From: Xiphophorus maculatus
Taxonomy: Eukaryota; Chordata; Actinopteri; Cyprinodontiformes; Poeciliidae
Assembly: GCF_002775205.1 (NCBI RefSeq)
Contig: NC_036447.1
Coordinates: 7,552,501 to 7,616,500, forward strand
Direction: 5' to 3'
Length of the DNA stretch: 64,000 nt
Under the pieces are notes generated by a model. It saw only the letters and a program-made list of their open reading frames with translations, was not told where the DNA came from and did not search any database. A program made the translations under genes and the position numbers. This document shows, piece after piece, positions 10,807 through 21,949 of this stretch. Numbering within the stretch: position 1 is the stretch's first letter; every line of letters begins with the position of its first letter.

Positions 10807-12762
10807 ATGGGTCTCCTGTCCTTCATGGTGCTTTCACTGATGCTTTCACTGACTGTGTCGCTGCTTGCTGCAAACAGTTTCCCGCCTGCAGTGGACGAGG
10901 CCCAGCTAAAAAATCTAGTTTCACAAGTGTTGAATCTGTAAGTTTAATTTCTTTGTTTTCTGTAGGGAAACTGGATGTAGACAGATTTCTTATGTTTCAC
11001 TGGGTGCAATTAAAAATGTTTCTAAAACATGTCTGTGTTCTTCCTCAGCTACAGACCAACATACGAGTTCAATAATTCTATGTAAGTTACAGCATGCTTG
11101 ATTTTTAATATACAAACAACCGAATACTTTGGAGCTGCAAGAAAAGAGGGGACATTTAATGTGTAGTTTAAATTTCAAATAGTAAATTACAGAAATAACA
11201 AAACTTACTTTTTATGATAATTTTTAATTCTTAATTAAGTTATTAAGCATAGTAGGCTGTAGCATAGAATCAGTGTCAATACTTTTAGTTTTTATGTGTT
11301 TCTGCTTTTCATTCTGATTAATTACTAAAGCAATCTGTGTATGAAAAATAATAAAACTCAATAGATAATCAATTCCCATTGATACTTAAACATCAACTGT
11401 TAAACTGTAATTTATTTGTCTGGTTTGGCATTGGACTGGACCAAACATCGATCTACATGGACTGTTTATAACATTTTTTTGATCTTTAATTTATTCTTTT
11501 TACATTTACAGTGAAATTTATTACAGTACTTCCGATTGTTTACACACATACTGGTACTTGAGTCACAACGACCACAACATGCACAAAGCCCCTGAAGCAA
11601 TTCTGCCACAAGCATAATTCCTGCTTTACTCTGAAATTGCAGTTTTAAAACACACATTTTTCAAAACACTGCACACAGTTTTCTGCATTTGGGACAATTT
11701 TCATGAGGAAAATCTATTGTTTCTAAATTTCTAAGTCAATTGCCCTTAACTTAGAATTATTAAGGGCATGTAGGCCTTCTGGACCTACTTGGGCGCACAA
11801 GTCCGCTCATGATGCGCCCCAATAGACGCCTCCCTGGGTGTTTGTACAGATCGACACTGTAAAATACACTATAGGTAAGATACAAATACCAAGCTTGGTC
11901 AAGTAGTGAATTTATTCCTCACATCTTTCTGTCCTATGTCTGATATTTTGCACACTAATCAGGTTTCCATATCATTTGATTGTCTGTTTTTGAACTGTGT
12001 TCAGTAATTTTTTCTGTTATTTCTTTTAACAGGAAAACCCCCATGTTCAGTGTGGTTGCGAGAATCCCGTTCAACAGTGAAACTAATCAGTATGATATCA
12101 GCCAAGTCACTGATGATGCCAATAATGTAAAGGACACCATCGTAGGTTGTGACGTTTACAATGGAACAAATATACTGGCAGCCACAGTTTTAAGATGGCC
12201 TGATGTTGTGGCTCAGTGTCCGGATGGACGTGATCAGTGGACTATAAGCAGCCAGGCTAGAACTTGGGCGGACGCGTACCGTCAGAATACGAGGTCATTT
12301 AATAAAGGCACAGCTGTGCATGCAGAGTATCGTACTCTTCAGAACTTGCGTACTTGGCTCAACAATCACAATATAGGACAAGACCTGTTGCTTATTTATG
12401 TCTATGCTTCTCCATGTGCTAAGAGATGTACAAACAGAGACAATAAGGGTAATATTCTGAAACTCTTAACAGACTACGTAGAGTTTAACATAGTGTTTGT
12501 GTTTTCTAAAGTATTCAAGCCTAGAAATACCATTATACCTCCAGAGGATCTACAGGATGCTCTGAAGAACCTGGGGGGAACAATTGGTCTGCAACGCATA
12601 TTTCGTTGTGATGAAGTGAATGGTAGGATGAAATGTGTAAACTGTAGTAATAATACTGGAAATATTACTGGGTGGTGTTATGATGATAATCAACAGCCTG
12701 GCAAAAAAAGGCAGGGGGTAAACAGTAGGTGGGGCTCCCATGATTCATTACATGAACTTTAG
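10807..12762 (+). CDS. Gene B: secreted AID/APOBEC-like cytidine deaminase homolog
   Basis: Three coding exons, 10,807-10,937, 11,049-11,081 and 12,033-12,762, join in frame to 297 residues, with the same borders and phases as gene A. A signal peptide ends near LLAA (residue 22). The catalytic signature is H151-A-E153, 28 residues, P182-C183, three residues, C187. The C-terminal motif is C247-x8-C-x2-C-x10-C270, one residue longer in the last loop than in the paralogs. The stop used by gene A is bypassed by a frame change near the end, adding about 20 residues. Differences from gene A cluster around the PC-x3-C loop (AKR against TAT) and are mostly amino-acid changing. Polyadenylation signal at 13,330. 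Extracellular enzyme by inference; substrate unknown. Confidence 0.8.
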
Positions 12763-13329
12763 CTTTACAGGAACATGAGTTTAATTTTTAAAATAATATC
12801 TAAGTATTTGTTAGTCAGCTGGGTCCATGTCCAGTCTAGCTTCATTTGAATCTAACCCAAGCTATTAGAAATTAACTGATTTCACTGACCAAGAAATGAT
12901 GATGAAAACTGCATTTTATATTTCCTCAGGCTGTGTTTGTGTGATATTAAAGTTGGTTTCACAATCTGAAATATTAAATGTGAATTAAAAAGAAATAAAT
13001 GAAATCTATGATTTAAAAAAAAAACGTTTCTGCTGTACTTTATATGTATACTTTTCTAACATTTGATGTCCTTAATTGTAAATAATTAAATAATTACTTA
13101 ATTATTATTGTATTAGTAATTACTGTACTTAAATAATTACTTAAATTAAAATGTACACATTTGTTTGGTTTTAAAAAGCTGTTGGTATAAAATAACCCAG
13201 ACTATTAAATGTATTCATTTCTTGAAATTGCAGAGTTACTATCAGATTTTATTTTATTGATTCATAATATATTCACAATAATGATGTATTTACTGGACTT
13301 TATTTTTTATGCCTTTATTTTCCCTTCAG

Positions 13330-13335
13330 AATAAA
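13330..13335 (+). terminator. Polyadenylation signal of gene B
   Basis: AATAAA in the same GCTTTGCTCAGCATT context as gene A. Confidence 0.65.
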
Positions 13336-13559
13336 GCTTTGCTCAGCATTGAGTCTGTTTTATGTTTATTTCTATTCTCGGGGAACAACTTCCTGACCTT
13401 ATCATAATAAAGTAAAATTTTGCAAAGTTTTGACCAAGAAGAAAAACCATTAAGCACATTTGACAAAAAAAATCTATTTAAGAAATAGATTTTAAGAAAG
13501 GCTGAGGTCTGAAGTGTAGTCAGTTTGTCAGTGTGCTTCTTGTGCTACTGATTTGCTAA

Positions 13560-14003
13560 AATTAAAAAATGTTTGGATTATTTCTCATGAATCTGCACTC
13601 AGCATCCCATCAGGACAGAAAGAACTAGAAATGTAGACATTTTTGCAAATTTATTAAAAAAGAAAAACTGAAATACTGCACATGGTCACGTGATATTTTA
13701 GTTTTTGTTGCGTTTTGTTTTGTAAAAAAATTTCTACACTTCTTTTTTTTCTGTAAAGAAACAGTAAAACAGTAAAACTAAGACGTATGATATCAGCATC
13801 TCCTATGTCTTATTCTCATTATTAATTATTAATGAGAAATAATTATCTGTCCTTATTTATGAGAAATAATGAAGAATTATTTCTCATTATTCACGAGAAA
13901 TAATATTAACTTTTTTGATTTTAGCAAATGGCTGCAATGAAACAAAGAGTGAAAAACTTAAATAGGTCTGAATACTTTCCGTTCCCACTGTACCTGTTTA
14001 GTA
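13560..14003 (+). repeat. Tc1/mariner-like hairpin repeat
   Basis: Left part TTTCTCATGAATCTGCACTC and TTTTTGCAAATTTATTAAAA, right part AATGGCTGCAATGAAACAAA then GGTCTGAATACTTTCCG with CACTGTAC. This is a widespread fish repeat pattern recognised from memory. The interior carries the TTATTTCTCATTATT palindromes at 13,810-13,915. Confidence 0.5.
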
Positions 14004-14353
14004 TCTTATCTTTGTTCAGGGCCACTAAAGGGTCGATGGAACCGCGTTTCATTCATGCATGAATTGCAGTCAAGCACAAATTTGCATTTCATCACCATGT
14101 ATAGAAGCACTATTACAGCCTCCTACTAACTTCCTCAGAATTTTATAGAAGCAGAAGTGCAGAAAGAGATGAACAAACCATCTTTTTTAATCTCTGTATC
14201 TTAATTTCCATCTGCAAGTTAGAATGAGGCGGCAAAACTGGGTTTGGTATTTCTCAACATCTTGGGTTCTCAAAGGACTTTTCAGAATTAAGGTTGAGAA
14301 AGTCATCTGTTCTTGCATGATTAGTTTCAAAAGAGGTTAAAACTGGTCACACA
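13667..14353 (+). repeat. Duplicated block also present at 2,821-3,520
   Basis: See the partner block; here it follows gene B's 3' region and continues into sequence absent from the partner. Confidence 0.85.
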
Positions 14354-14424
14354 CATACAAAAATTCACATACTGACATCAACTCATCAAGTTATGAACAT
14401 AAACTCCAGCAGCATATCTACCTC

Positions 14425-14515
14425 ATGTTATACTGTCACAACATGATGACAGTTTTAACAAATATATAAAAAAAGTATTTTTGTTAAAGTTACTTACTGC
14501 AGCGTTAAGGTCCAA
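14425..14515 (+). repeat. Right-end fragment of the 9,011-type MITE
   Basis: CTGTCACAACATGATGACAG, TTTTAACAAATAT and TTACTGCAGCGTTAA match the right end of the copy at 41,496-42,049. Confidence 0.55.
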
Positions 14516-15440
14516 TGTGCATTGTTTTATTATCAAATCTACGTAAAAATTAGTTTTATAATTTAAATAGCATAGCTTAAGATGGAATATCTTGAAACAT
14601 GTCAAATAATCCTAAATATCATTATTATTAAGTATATAAATCCCAGAAATTTTAACTTATTTCTGCAATTTAATCAAAATAACAATTTCCCAATGTGTAA
14701 GATTGGGAAATAATCTCACATATTAAGATTATTTTAAAATTATGTTATTATTTTAAAACTTTTAACATTTTCAGAAAAATTTGAATCAGTTTGTTACTTC
14801 ACTAGTTAAATAGATCCCATGCCTTGTCTTGTTACTAAACAGCTGATTTATTGATTTACCATTATAATAAACCTGGTACTCATAACAAAAAACTGTCTCA
14901 TTAGAAGACATTGCATTTATATACATCACTGTTTGCTCAAAATGAAAACATAAAACTACAGGATTACAAAGGGACTATGACGGTAAATATTTCAGTCGAT
15001 TAAAAATGTAAATAACCACAGAAGTGTAAAACCAGAAACGACTTCATAGTACTTATGCAAATACTATAGTAGCAGAGAAGATATAAAGATCTCTGTTTTT
15101 AAGAGAAAAAAAAATCTGTCCATTATCAATAGTCTATGTAAAAGACAAAAGAATCAGGACTTAAAAACTTGAGATGGGGGTGAAAAAATCAAAAACTGTC
15201 TAGAGACAGGAGAGAAGCAGAATGCTTCAGATGAGCATCAACAGATGAACAAACAAAAAGTACAAAAATCATTAAAACCCCCCAGTTATACAGGGAAATA
15301 AGAAAATTAGTCACAATTATATAAAGTTTGAAAGCTTGTCTGATTTTTTCTTACTTTTATGAATTATCAAAATTTCCACTTAACTTTATATTATGGTCCA
15401 TTTGATGACGTCATTTTTAAATATTAAATGATTGCTAATT
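14516..15440. other. Intergenic, no gene recognised
   Basis: Very AT-rich, with stops in all frames at short spacing; no exon, RNA or repeat I can name. Confidence 0.5.
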
Positions 15441-16075
15441 CGATCATTTACTCAGTACTTGAGTAGACATTTTACTAAATACTGTTTTCTCTTTGTTAGA
15501 AAAATTATCCTCCTGTTCATTTACTCATGAGTTTATTTTACAAGTTATGTTTTCATATTATTCTTTTCATATTATTACTCTCATATTATTCTTCTTTTTA
15601 TATTTACTTAACTTCTCTTTCTTTTGTAGTATATTATTAACTTTGTTTAGGATGTTTGCTTGGAAGCTAAAAACGTTAAACATTCATGTGTTATTAGTTC
15701 CATATGTAACTGATTAGTTGTGGTCAGCCACATGCCCTTGTAAGGGCATGTCCATAGGAGGTTCCAGAATGTAAAGACGGTTGGTCAATTCTCTGTGTGA
15801 CTGTGTGAAGAAGCCCAACCTCCTTTTTCTATACAATAAAGAGAAATGCAAAGAAAGAACTGGCAGAATTGAGTCCAGACAGTGTTTGACAGCGATTCGT
15901 CGCGTCTGTTCTCAATTCTCCTATTCTGCAGAAAAGAAATTAAAAGAAACCTAATCTCTGTCTCTGGCCGATTCTTTGCAGGTTATGACAAAATAAACCT
16001 ATCACTCTTAATTGAGTAATTTCTTGGATGGCTACTTTTTACTTTTACTTGAGTAAAACGTTTACTTTACCCACC
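15440..16075 (+). repeat. ACTTGAGTA-type element copy, interrupted by a 0.5-kb insertion
   Basis: TACTTGAGTAGACATTTTAC before about 15,490 and TTGAGTAATTTCTTGGATGG after about 15,995 together match 5,548-5,640. The intervening segment is foreign to that element. Confidence 0.55.
15494..15992 (+). mobile_element. Possible solo LTR fossil inside the ACTTGAGTA repeat
   Basis: A roughly 500-bp insertion that starts TGTTAG and ends ATGACA. In its second half it has a promoter/polyadenylation-like stretch (CTATACAATAAAGAG), followed by a GC-richer region. These are the proportions of an LTR. There is no internal coding region nearby. Family and age are not determinable by eye; target duplications are unclear. 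Confidence 0.4.
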
Positions 16076-16839
16076 ACTGCTTTCATTTAAATGTTTTGTG
16101 GGTGAAGGTTAAGGGGTCATAAAGTTCAATAAATGTCTTTTTAAAACCGAAAGACAGAAGAGGAGCAAAAATATATACACAACAGAGAGTAAGGAACATA
16201 CTTATCAACTGACAGCTGTAGGAACTGATTCTGTTTGTCTATTCTTTGCAGGTGCAAAGCAACAACTCTGGTAAATAACCTTCAGAGTTTTAAAATGTTC
16301 AATCATCCTCTTCAGAAAATTATTCAGTTTAATTTCAATTCAGTTTTTACTTTCAATCTATCATCAAATCTTGCTTAGTTTACCTCAACTTCTTTGGTAA
16401 TCATTCAAAAACAAACAAACATGATGAATGCAGATAAAAGATCTTTGTGAAAATGTGTTTTGTACCACAGCTTTCTTGAAGGTCATTACCTCATGACGAA
16501 GCATTTCACAATTCATATAGAGGGAAACTGCAGCAACATGCCGTTCTCCGTGCAGAGACAAAAGAAGAAATGAACATGTTGCAAAAGCAGCAACTTAATT
16601 AAAAGTCATGCATGAATTTTCTACATATCATCCAACTGTCGACATAAAACCTACTCTGATGTTGAAATATATATTAGAAACTTTAAATTAAAATATGTTT
16701 CTGCTAAAGAAGTATACACTCCAAAACAAGTTTTTAGTTTTTATTTGACTGATGATAACAAAACTAAATGCAATCAAAAACAACCATTAAGCATCATAAA
16801 TGATGTATGTGAGAATGTGGCTATTCTTACTTTTTTTTT

Positions 16840-16985
16840 GCCAGTTGTTTGTTGATTCTTGCGTTGTGTGTGAATTGTGAGACAGTTATTTTTTTGTTTT
16901 TGGGCATGTGCACCGACTGATGGCACCCTTTGAATTTCGTTGTCCTTGTGACAATGACAATAAAGATTTATCTTATCTTATATCA
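16840..16985 (+). mobile_element. Short L2-like LINE 3' tail
   Basis: GAATTTCGTTGTCCTTGTGA followed by CAATGACAATAAAG and ATCTTATCTTA is a common LINE 3' end. It is absent from the paralogous block at 30,100, so it inserted after the duplication. Confidence 0.55.
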
Positions 16986-17469
16986 GTTTTTTGTGGTCAA
17001 ACCACTCCGCAAATAATTGGTGTAAATGTACATTTACATATAGATGTGAAAAATTTTTAATAATTCAGTTCTTTCAAAAGAAATGTTCACAAAATGATTT
17101 CCCGTTGTTTTATCTCTGCAATAGAAAAATATTTAAATGCTTTTAAACAGCAAATTTGTTTTACTCATTGCAGGCATCAACAAATAAAAATGAATTTAGG
17201 ACATTATGCACAGTAACTGATCAAAATATCTTCCGCTAGACAGTTATCTCAGTCATTCACCAGTTTCTTACATCAGTCGTCCAGCAGTTAAATGTTTGAG
17301 AAGTTTCATGTTTGTAAAGCTTTTGTAATCGTCCATGTTTGGGTCATGGACGATTCTCAGTTGTTGCAGTGTCCAATTCTGCTTTAGCTTAATAATTATT
17401 TCTATGGAAAAAGGTCTCATATTTTCCTTAAGCTCCTTCAGGTGATGGAGAGTTAAGGCCATACTGAAA

Positions 17470-17730
17470 AATTAAAAAGCAAAATGACAAGAATAAAGTT
17501 ATAAAATCACAAGAATAAAGTTGAAACATTAGAATTAAGTTGTATGAGACTAAAGTCACAATATTACAAGAATAAAATAATAAAAGAATAAAGTCATAAT
17601 ATTACAAGAATAGTTTTAATGTTATGACTATTCTCATAATATTGACTTTATTTTTTTAATTATTTTAACCTTATTATCGTACAACATAATTGTCCTAATG
17701 TTACTACTTTATCCTTGTGATATATATATA
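17470..17730 (+). repeat. Palindromic AATAAAGTCA-type repeat
   Basis: Repeated ACAAGAATAAA and TCATAATATTAC words face their inverted complements (TATGACTATTCTCATAATAT), giving a large hairpin. The copy at 30,600-30,910 has about 75 extra bases of the same words, indicating slippage or unequal exchange. Confidence 0.6.
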
Positions 17731-17799
17731 TATATTTTTTTTTTTCTTAGCTTAGCCCTAACACTCTGCTGTCCTGATGCCCAGTTTAATTAATGGTGG

Positions 17800-18080
17800 A
17801 TTTTATTATGGCGAGTAGTTCAGGTCTGGCTGCAGAAAAACTTCCCCACATCATGACATTTCCAGCGCTGTGCTTCACAGTTGGTATGAAACGTTTTTGC
17901 TTTTTTCCTGCGTTTGATTCATGCCATGTTCTCTGATCTGGGATGCAAATAAATGATTTTAGACTCAGCTGTCCAAAGAACAGTGTTTCTAAAAAGCTGA
18001 GTTAGGTGGTTTGGTGTCAACCACCAAAACCTTTTTGTTGTTGCATTTATTTCCACATTCAAACAAAAATATAGAAATAG
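17800..18080 (-). repeat. Degraded dispersed repeat, also at 30,985-31,250
   Basis: CCCCACATCATGACATTTCC, GTGCTTCACAGTTGGTATG and CAGCTGTCCAAAGAACAGTG resemble a degraded DNA-transposon-derived repeat common in fish. No intact reading frame. Confidence 0.35.
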
Positions 18081-18327
18081 ACAAAAGTGTGTATTAAGAT
18101 GTAGCTTCACACAATCTGTTTCCTAGATCTATCTTTTTCAATCTTCCACCAATAAGCCAACTAATATAATATTTTAAATGACTTACATTTTCACAAACTT
18201 CGAATACTCAAATGTTCTGAATCATTTTCACATTAACTCCTGTTTGCTTTCTTATCTACATGACAGGAAGGTAGTGAAAAATAACATTTCGTCACATACC
18301 GATACAAGCTCCAGCATGGGTTTGCTG

Positions 18328-18573
18328 TGACTCAGAGGTTCCTATAAAATAAAGCTCTTCAATGTGCCACGCTCATCAACAAGTGGACAAGTGGAGCAGA
18401 AAACCTCTGAACTGCATCTGATAAAGGTAGAACATTTAATAAAAACACTTCTTTTCACTCTTTAAATTAAAACTGGTTACTGTTAAAAATAAACAAAACA
18501 GAGGGTAAATCTTATTTGTTTTAATCTTTTAGGGCACCTGGACCAGCGAATTCAGCTGGCTGCAGAAAGGAAG
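18328..18573 (+). promoter_or_regulatory. Promoter and two leader exons of gene C
   Basis: An AP-1 consensus TGACTCA (18,328-18,334) lies just upstream of TATAAAA (18,343-18,349). A leader exon ends at 18,426 (GATAAAG then GTAGAA); a second spans 18,533-18,573 (acceptor TTTTAG, donor GTGTAAT). Both sites and both exons are preserved in the second copy (31,507-31,744). Stimulus-responsive expression is a possibility from AP-1 but is not shown. Confidence 0.55.
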
Positions 18574-18775
18574 GTGTAATAATTTTTAAAATATTTCTTT
18601 ATTATGTAATAAAACAAAAAGCCTATCTGTAAAATAAGCATCTACAATCTCAAATTAATTGTCAGTTTCTTACAATGCAATACTAAAATATAAATTTAAA
18701 ACATTTCTTTTGCTACAGTGGTTAGCTTGTTATGTGAATTCAGATCATTTACTTTGTTATTTTTTCTTTGCTCAG

Positions 18776-21190
18776 ATGAAAGGCCTGTTCTGGGTGACTG
18801 TGGTCTTCTTCCTGTCTGTTGAAAACACCTCGGCTGCTGTAGACCAGAAATGGCTTACAGATATTGTGCAAACCATCAAGAATAAGTGAGTAATTGAGTT
18901 GCTTTGTTTTACCTATAAGCTGCAGAAGTACAGAAAGTGAAGCATAGAAAACCATGGCCTTGAACTGATATGAAAATGTGTCAAATGAAACACATTAATG
19001 AAATTTGTAGAACCAGATACAGAACATCCACTCCTCATCCTCATGAACCACTTTAGAAAATACTCAAGCTGTGAGAAAAAGCTTGAGATCCAGACGTAGA
19101 AAGGGACAAATGAATTTGATGCATTTTGTTATGATGTAAAGCACTTTGAAATGCCTTGCTGCTGAAATGTGCTATACAAATAAAATTTGATTGATTGATT
19201 GATTGATTATCTTTAAAGACTTGTTTGTAATATGGCTCTTTTTGTTTTGTACAAACTCCAAAAAGGGGCACATTCCCCAGCTCACCAATGACTTTTTACC
19301 AATGGCCCCTTACACATAATACTTTAGGAAACACTTGCATCCTTTGTTAAAATAACTCTCTATAGTGACAACTGACTTGTGCTCTACAGGGTTCAGAGTA
19401 AGCAGATATGATCCATAATTTTTTTAACATTTCTTTCATTATTAAGACTGTAGTTTTAATATCAAAGACTCAGCCTGATGCTTCACTTGGATTCTACAGT
19501 TTTGCTAAAGTGAAGCCTCTGCAGAACAACTGAAGGCTCATTTTAAACCGTTTTATAACCCGAAGTAAAAACAACCTTTTCTCTGCCATTACCTCCGGTT
19601 TTTGGTTTATAATCCACAAATACCAGTATGAAAAACCAGTGGACCTAGATGCCAAAGGAGAAATACTGTGTGCTATATTAGTATTAGTATGTTATATAAA
19701 AGACAAATGTCTTGTTGTTAACTACTGTTCAGAAACCATTTGCTGCATTTTTGTTGTTGGTTGTGCAGGAGGCTCTGCTTCTGCTTTACAAAGATGTGCA
19801 GTCATATTATTGTGCATGTGTTTGCAACCATTTTCACATGCAAGTGTAAACCTTGAGCAGCAGCTTATTTGGATTTAAAGTGACAAGAGGCCCTAAACCA
19901 ACTCATTCTGAAAGGAGCTGAAAATAGGCAGAACTGATCAGGCTAAAATCTCATTATCCAACAATGATTTTGTGCAATAAATTTCATGAACATGTTTTGT
20001 TTGGCCCATAGACCTATCCTAACCTGTTCAAGGACAGGTCTTTTGTAAAAACCTTCTATCTTATTCCAATGTTTTACACTAAAACTAATACTGACAGCTG
20101 TGAAATGTTTTCTTGTGACAGGTATCAGTTGGGTGACACTTCCAGTTGGGCTGTAAATATACCACAGAACCAAGATCCAAGCCATCTGATGGAAGTTCTG
20201 CAGGAAGACCCACCAGATGCAGTGAAAATAGCAGTTTCAAAGAGTGACGTGTATCAAGGCAAAAGAATGACAGTATCAACACAGTCAGTTGCAATACCCC
20301 ATGTGTTAGAGAAAATAAAAGTCAGCCAAACAGGAAACCAGGGCAACACCATCATAATCTATTCTGAAAAATACCAAAATATAAATGAGAATGGCATTGC
20401 TGCCAACATTAACAAAATCATTCATAGTTGGGGACGTTACGCCTTTGTATTTTCCAAAGTAGTTGATGTTGCTGATGCTGGGATACCTGCCAGGGCTGAG
20501 CTCTTTAAGCAGCAGGAACTTTCCAAATTTGGGCTAGAAAATATATTTCGTTGTTATGAACCTGGTGGTTCTTTCCAGTGCACAAGCTGCGGCTCTGTTG
20601 AAAATGTTGCTCCTTCTTGTCTTGTAAACACACCACCATCAAATGACGTCACAGAGTTGGAAAAACGCAGATTTAAAGAAGCTAGAGGAGGTGGAAGAAA
20701 GAGGAGAGGAGGAAGACGTAGGAAAGGTGGCGAGGTGAAGGGAGGAGGAAGACGTAGGAAAGGTGGCAAGGTGAAGGGAGGAGGAAGACGTAGGAAAGGT
20801 GGCAAGGTGAAGGGAGGAGGAAGACGTAGGAAAGGTGGCAAGGTGCAGGGAGGAGGAAGACGTAGGAAAGGTGGCAAGGTGAAGGGAGGAGGAAGACGTA
20901 GGAAAGGTGGCAAGGTGAAGGGAGGAGGAAGACGTAGGAAAGGTGGCAAGGTGAAGGGAGGCGGAAGACGTAGGAAAGGTGGCAAGGTGAAGGGAGGAGG
21001 AAGACGTAGGAAAGGTGGCAAGGTGAAGGGAGGAGGAAGACGTAGGAAAGGTGGGGAGGTGAAGAGAGGAGGAAGGCGTAGGAAAGGTGGGGAGGTGAAG
21101 GGAGGAGGAGGAAGACATTCAGGAGGCAATGTGGGAACAGTAAGAACATGTAAAATGCGTAAGAAGGTGGGAGGAGGAAGTAGTATTTAA
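18776..21190 (+). CDS. Gene C: secreted deaminase-fold pseudoenzyme with GRRRKGGKVKGG repeat tail
   Basis: Two coding exons, 18,776-18,885 and 20,122-21,190, join in frame to 392 residues. The ATG follows acceptor CTCAG. A signal peptide covers about residues 1-21. The core (38-205) aligns with genes A and B at AVNIP, the FVFSKV strand and the motif FRC181-x8-C-x2-C-x9-C203. About 40 residues before the active site are missing. H97 is followed by VL instead of AE, and no PC-x3-C remains, so catalysis is not expected. From residue 224 the protein is a Gly/Arg/Lys tail with 11 units of 12 residues. The small exon of A and B is absent. A frame-preserving stretch of the same composition continues 39 codons past the TAA. 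Polyadenylation signal AATAAA at 21,413. A cationic extracellular ligand-binding or antimicrobial role is only inference. Confidence 0.75.
19134..19206 (+). mobile_element. Short SINE/LINE 3' tail in the gene C intron
   Basis: AAGCACTTTGAAATGCCTTG, CTATACAAATAAAATTTG and a GATT microsatellite are a common fish retroposon tail. It is missing at the matching point of the paralogous block (about 32,297), which is an empty-site comparison and shows insertion after duplication. Confidence 0.65.
20711..21109 (+). repeat. 36-bp coding minisatellite of gene C, 11 units
   Basis: GACGTAGGAAAG recurs every 36 bases from 20,714 to 21,038, with a variant unit at 21,074. Unit consensus encodes GRRRKGGKVKGG. 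The strand is almost pure purine. The period equals that of gene D's array, but the consensus differs. Confidence 0.95.
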
Positions 21191-21412
21191 GGTGGCAATG
21201 TGGGAAAAGGAAGAAGACGTGCCAAAGGAGGCAAGAGGGAAAGAGGAGGAAGACGTGCAAAAGGTGGCAGGTCAGGAGGAAAAAGAGGAAGATGTGGAAA
21301 AATGTCATAGGGTAAAAGGAAAAGGTCATATGAAATATGGTAGGGTGAAAACAGGCCAAATATCTAAAACCAGAAAATAAGAACAAAAAGCTGTCATGGG
21401 TTTTGAGGATAC

Positions 21413-21418
21413 AATAAA
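21413..21418 (+). terminator. Polyadenylation signal of gene C
   Basis: AATAAA about 220 bases after the stop codon. Confidence 0.6.
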
Positions 21419-21949
21419 GCAGCTTTGAAACCAACAAAGTATTGACCATTCTTAATTTTTAAAATCTAATACATTCAAGTAAAAAAGTTATTTTCAATAA
21501 AATAATGTTGCCATATATGCCTATTTTTTAAAAAGCAATTGAACATTGTGTTACAATTGAACATTGTAACACATTGTTTGCCTGCATTAAAAGTAAAAAA
21601 ATAAACTTAAAAATGTGTTGTTTGTGGTTTTGTACAGAAAACTACTTAGCCTTGCTTTTGTACATGTAAACAGTTTTAAAATGTGTGTAAAACCTAACAG
21701 AAACTGTTCACTGCAATAAGAAAAGCAACTATTTTGTAATTCTATTGCTTTAGAATGAATAGCATTGGTGTTGTCTTGTCACCTGGGTTTTAGCTAGTCA
21801 CAGCCATAAAAAGTACCAGGGACTAATGTACTATAGATCAAATTCCTGTGGGAAGAAGTCAGGTGCAGTATGAGGTTGGTGGCAATAGCAGGGACCAATG
21901 CATGCTAATTCTGGGCATTGCAAAAAGGTTTTTGAGTCAAAGGTTTTGG

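Larger units (their letters stand above)
16211..19372 (+). repeat. 3.16-kb duplicated block (copy 1), partner 29,321-32,460
   Basis: Copy 1 of a long direct duplication starting GACAGCTGTAGGAACTGATT and ending ATAGTGACAAC. The copies agree almost throughout. Each has private insertions: here a LINE tail (about 16,840-16,985) and a short SINE/LINE tail (19,134-19,206), there an extra AATAAAGTCA array. It contains the promoter, leader exons and signal-peptide exon of gene C. Confidence 0.9.

Noticed and set aside
17268-17462. 64-codon minus-strand frame (MALTLHHLKELKEN), also at 30,379-30,576
   Set aside because: No splice sites or homology; the second copy differs by small insertions and deletions that change its end, so it is not evidently under selection.
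20554-21449. Antisense frames of 159-255 codons over the gene C repeat
   Set aside because: Mirror images of the coding repeat; the sense strand has the spliced, family-supported protein.
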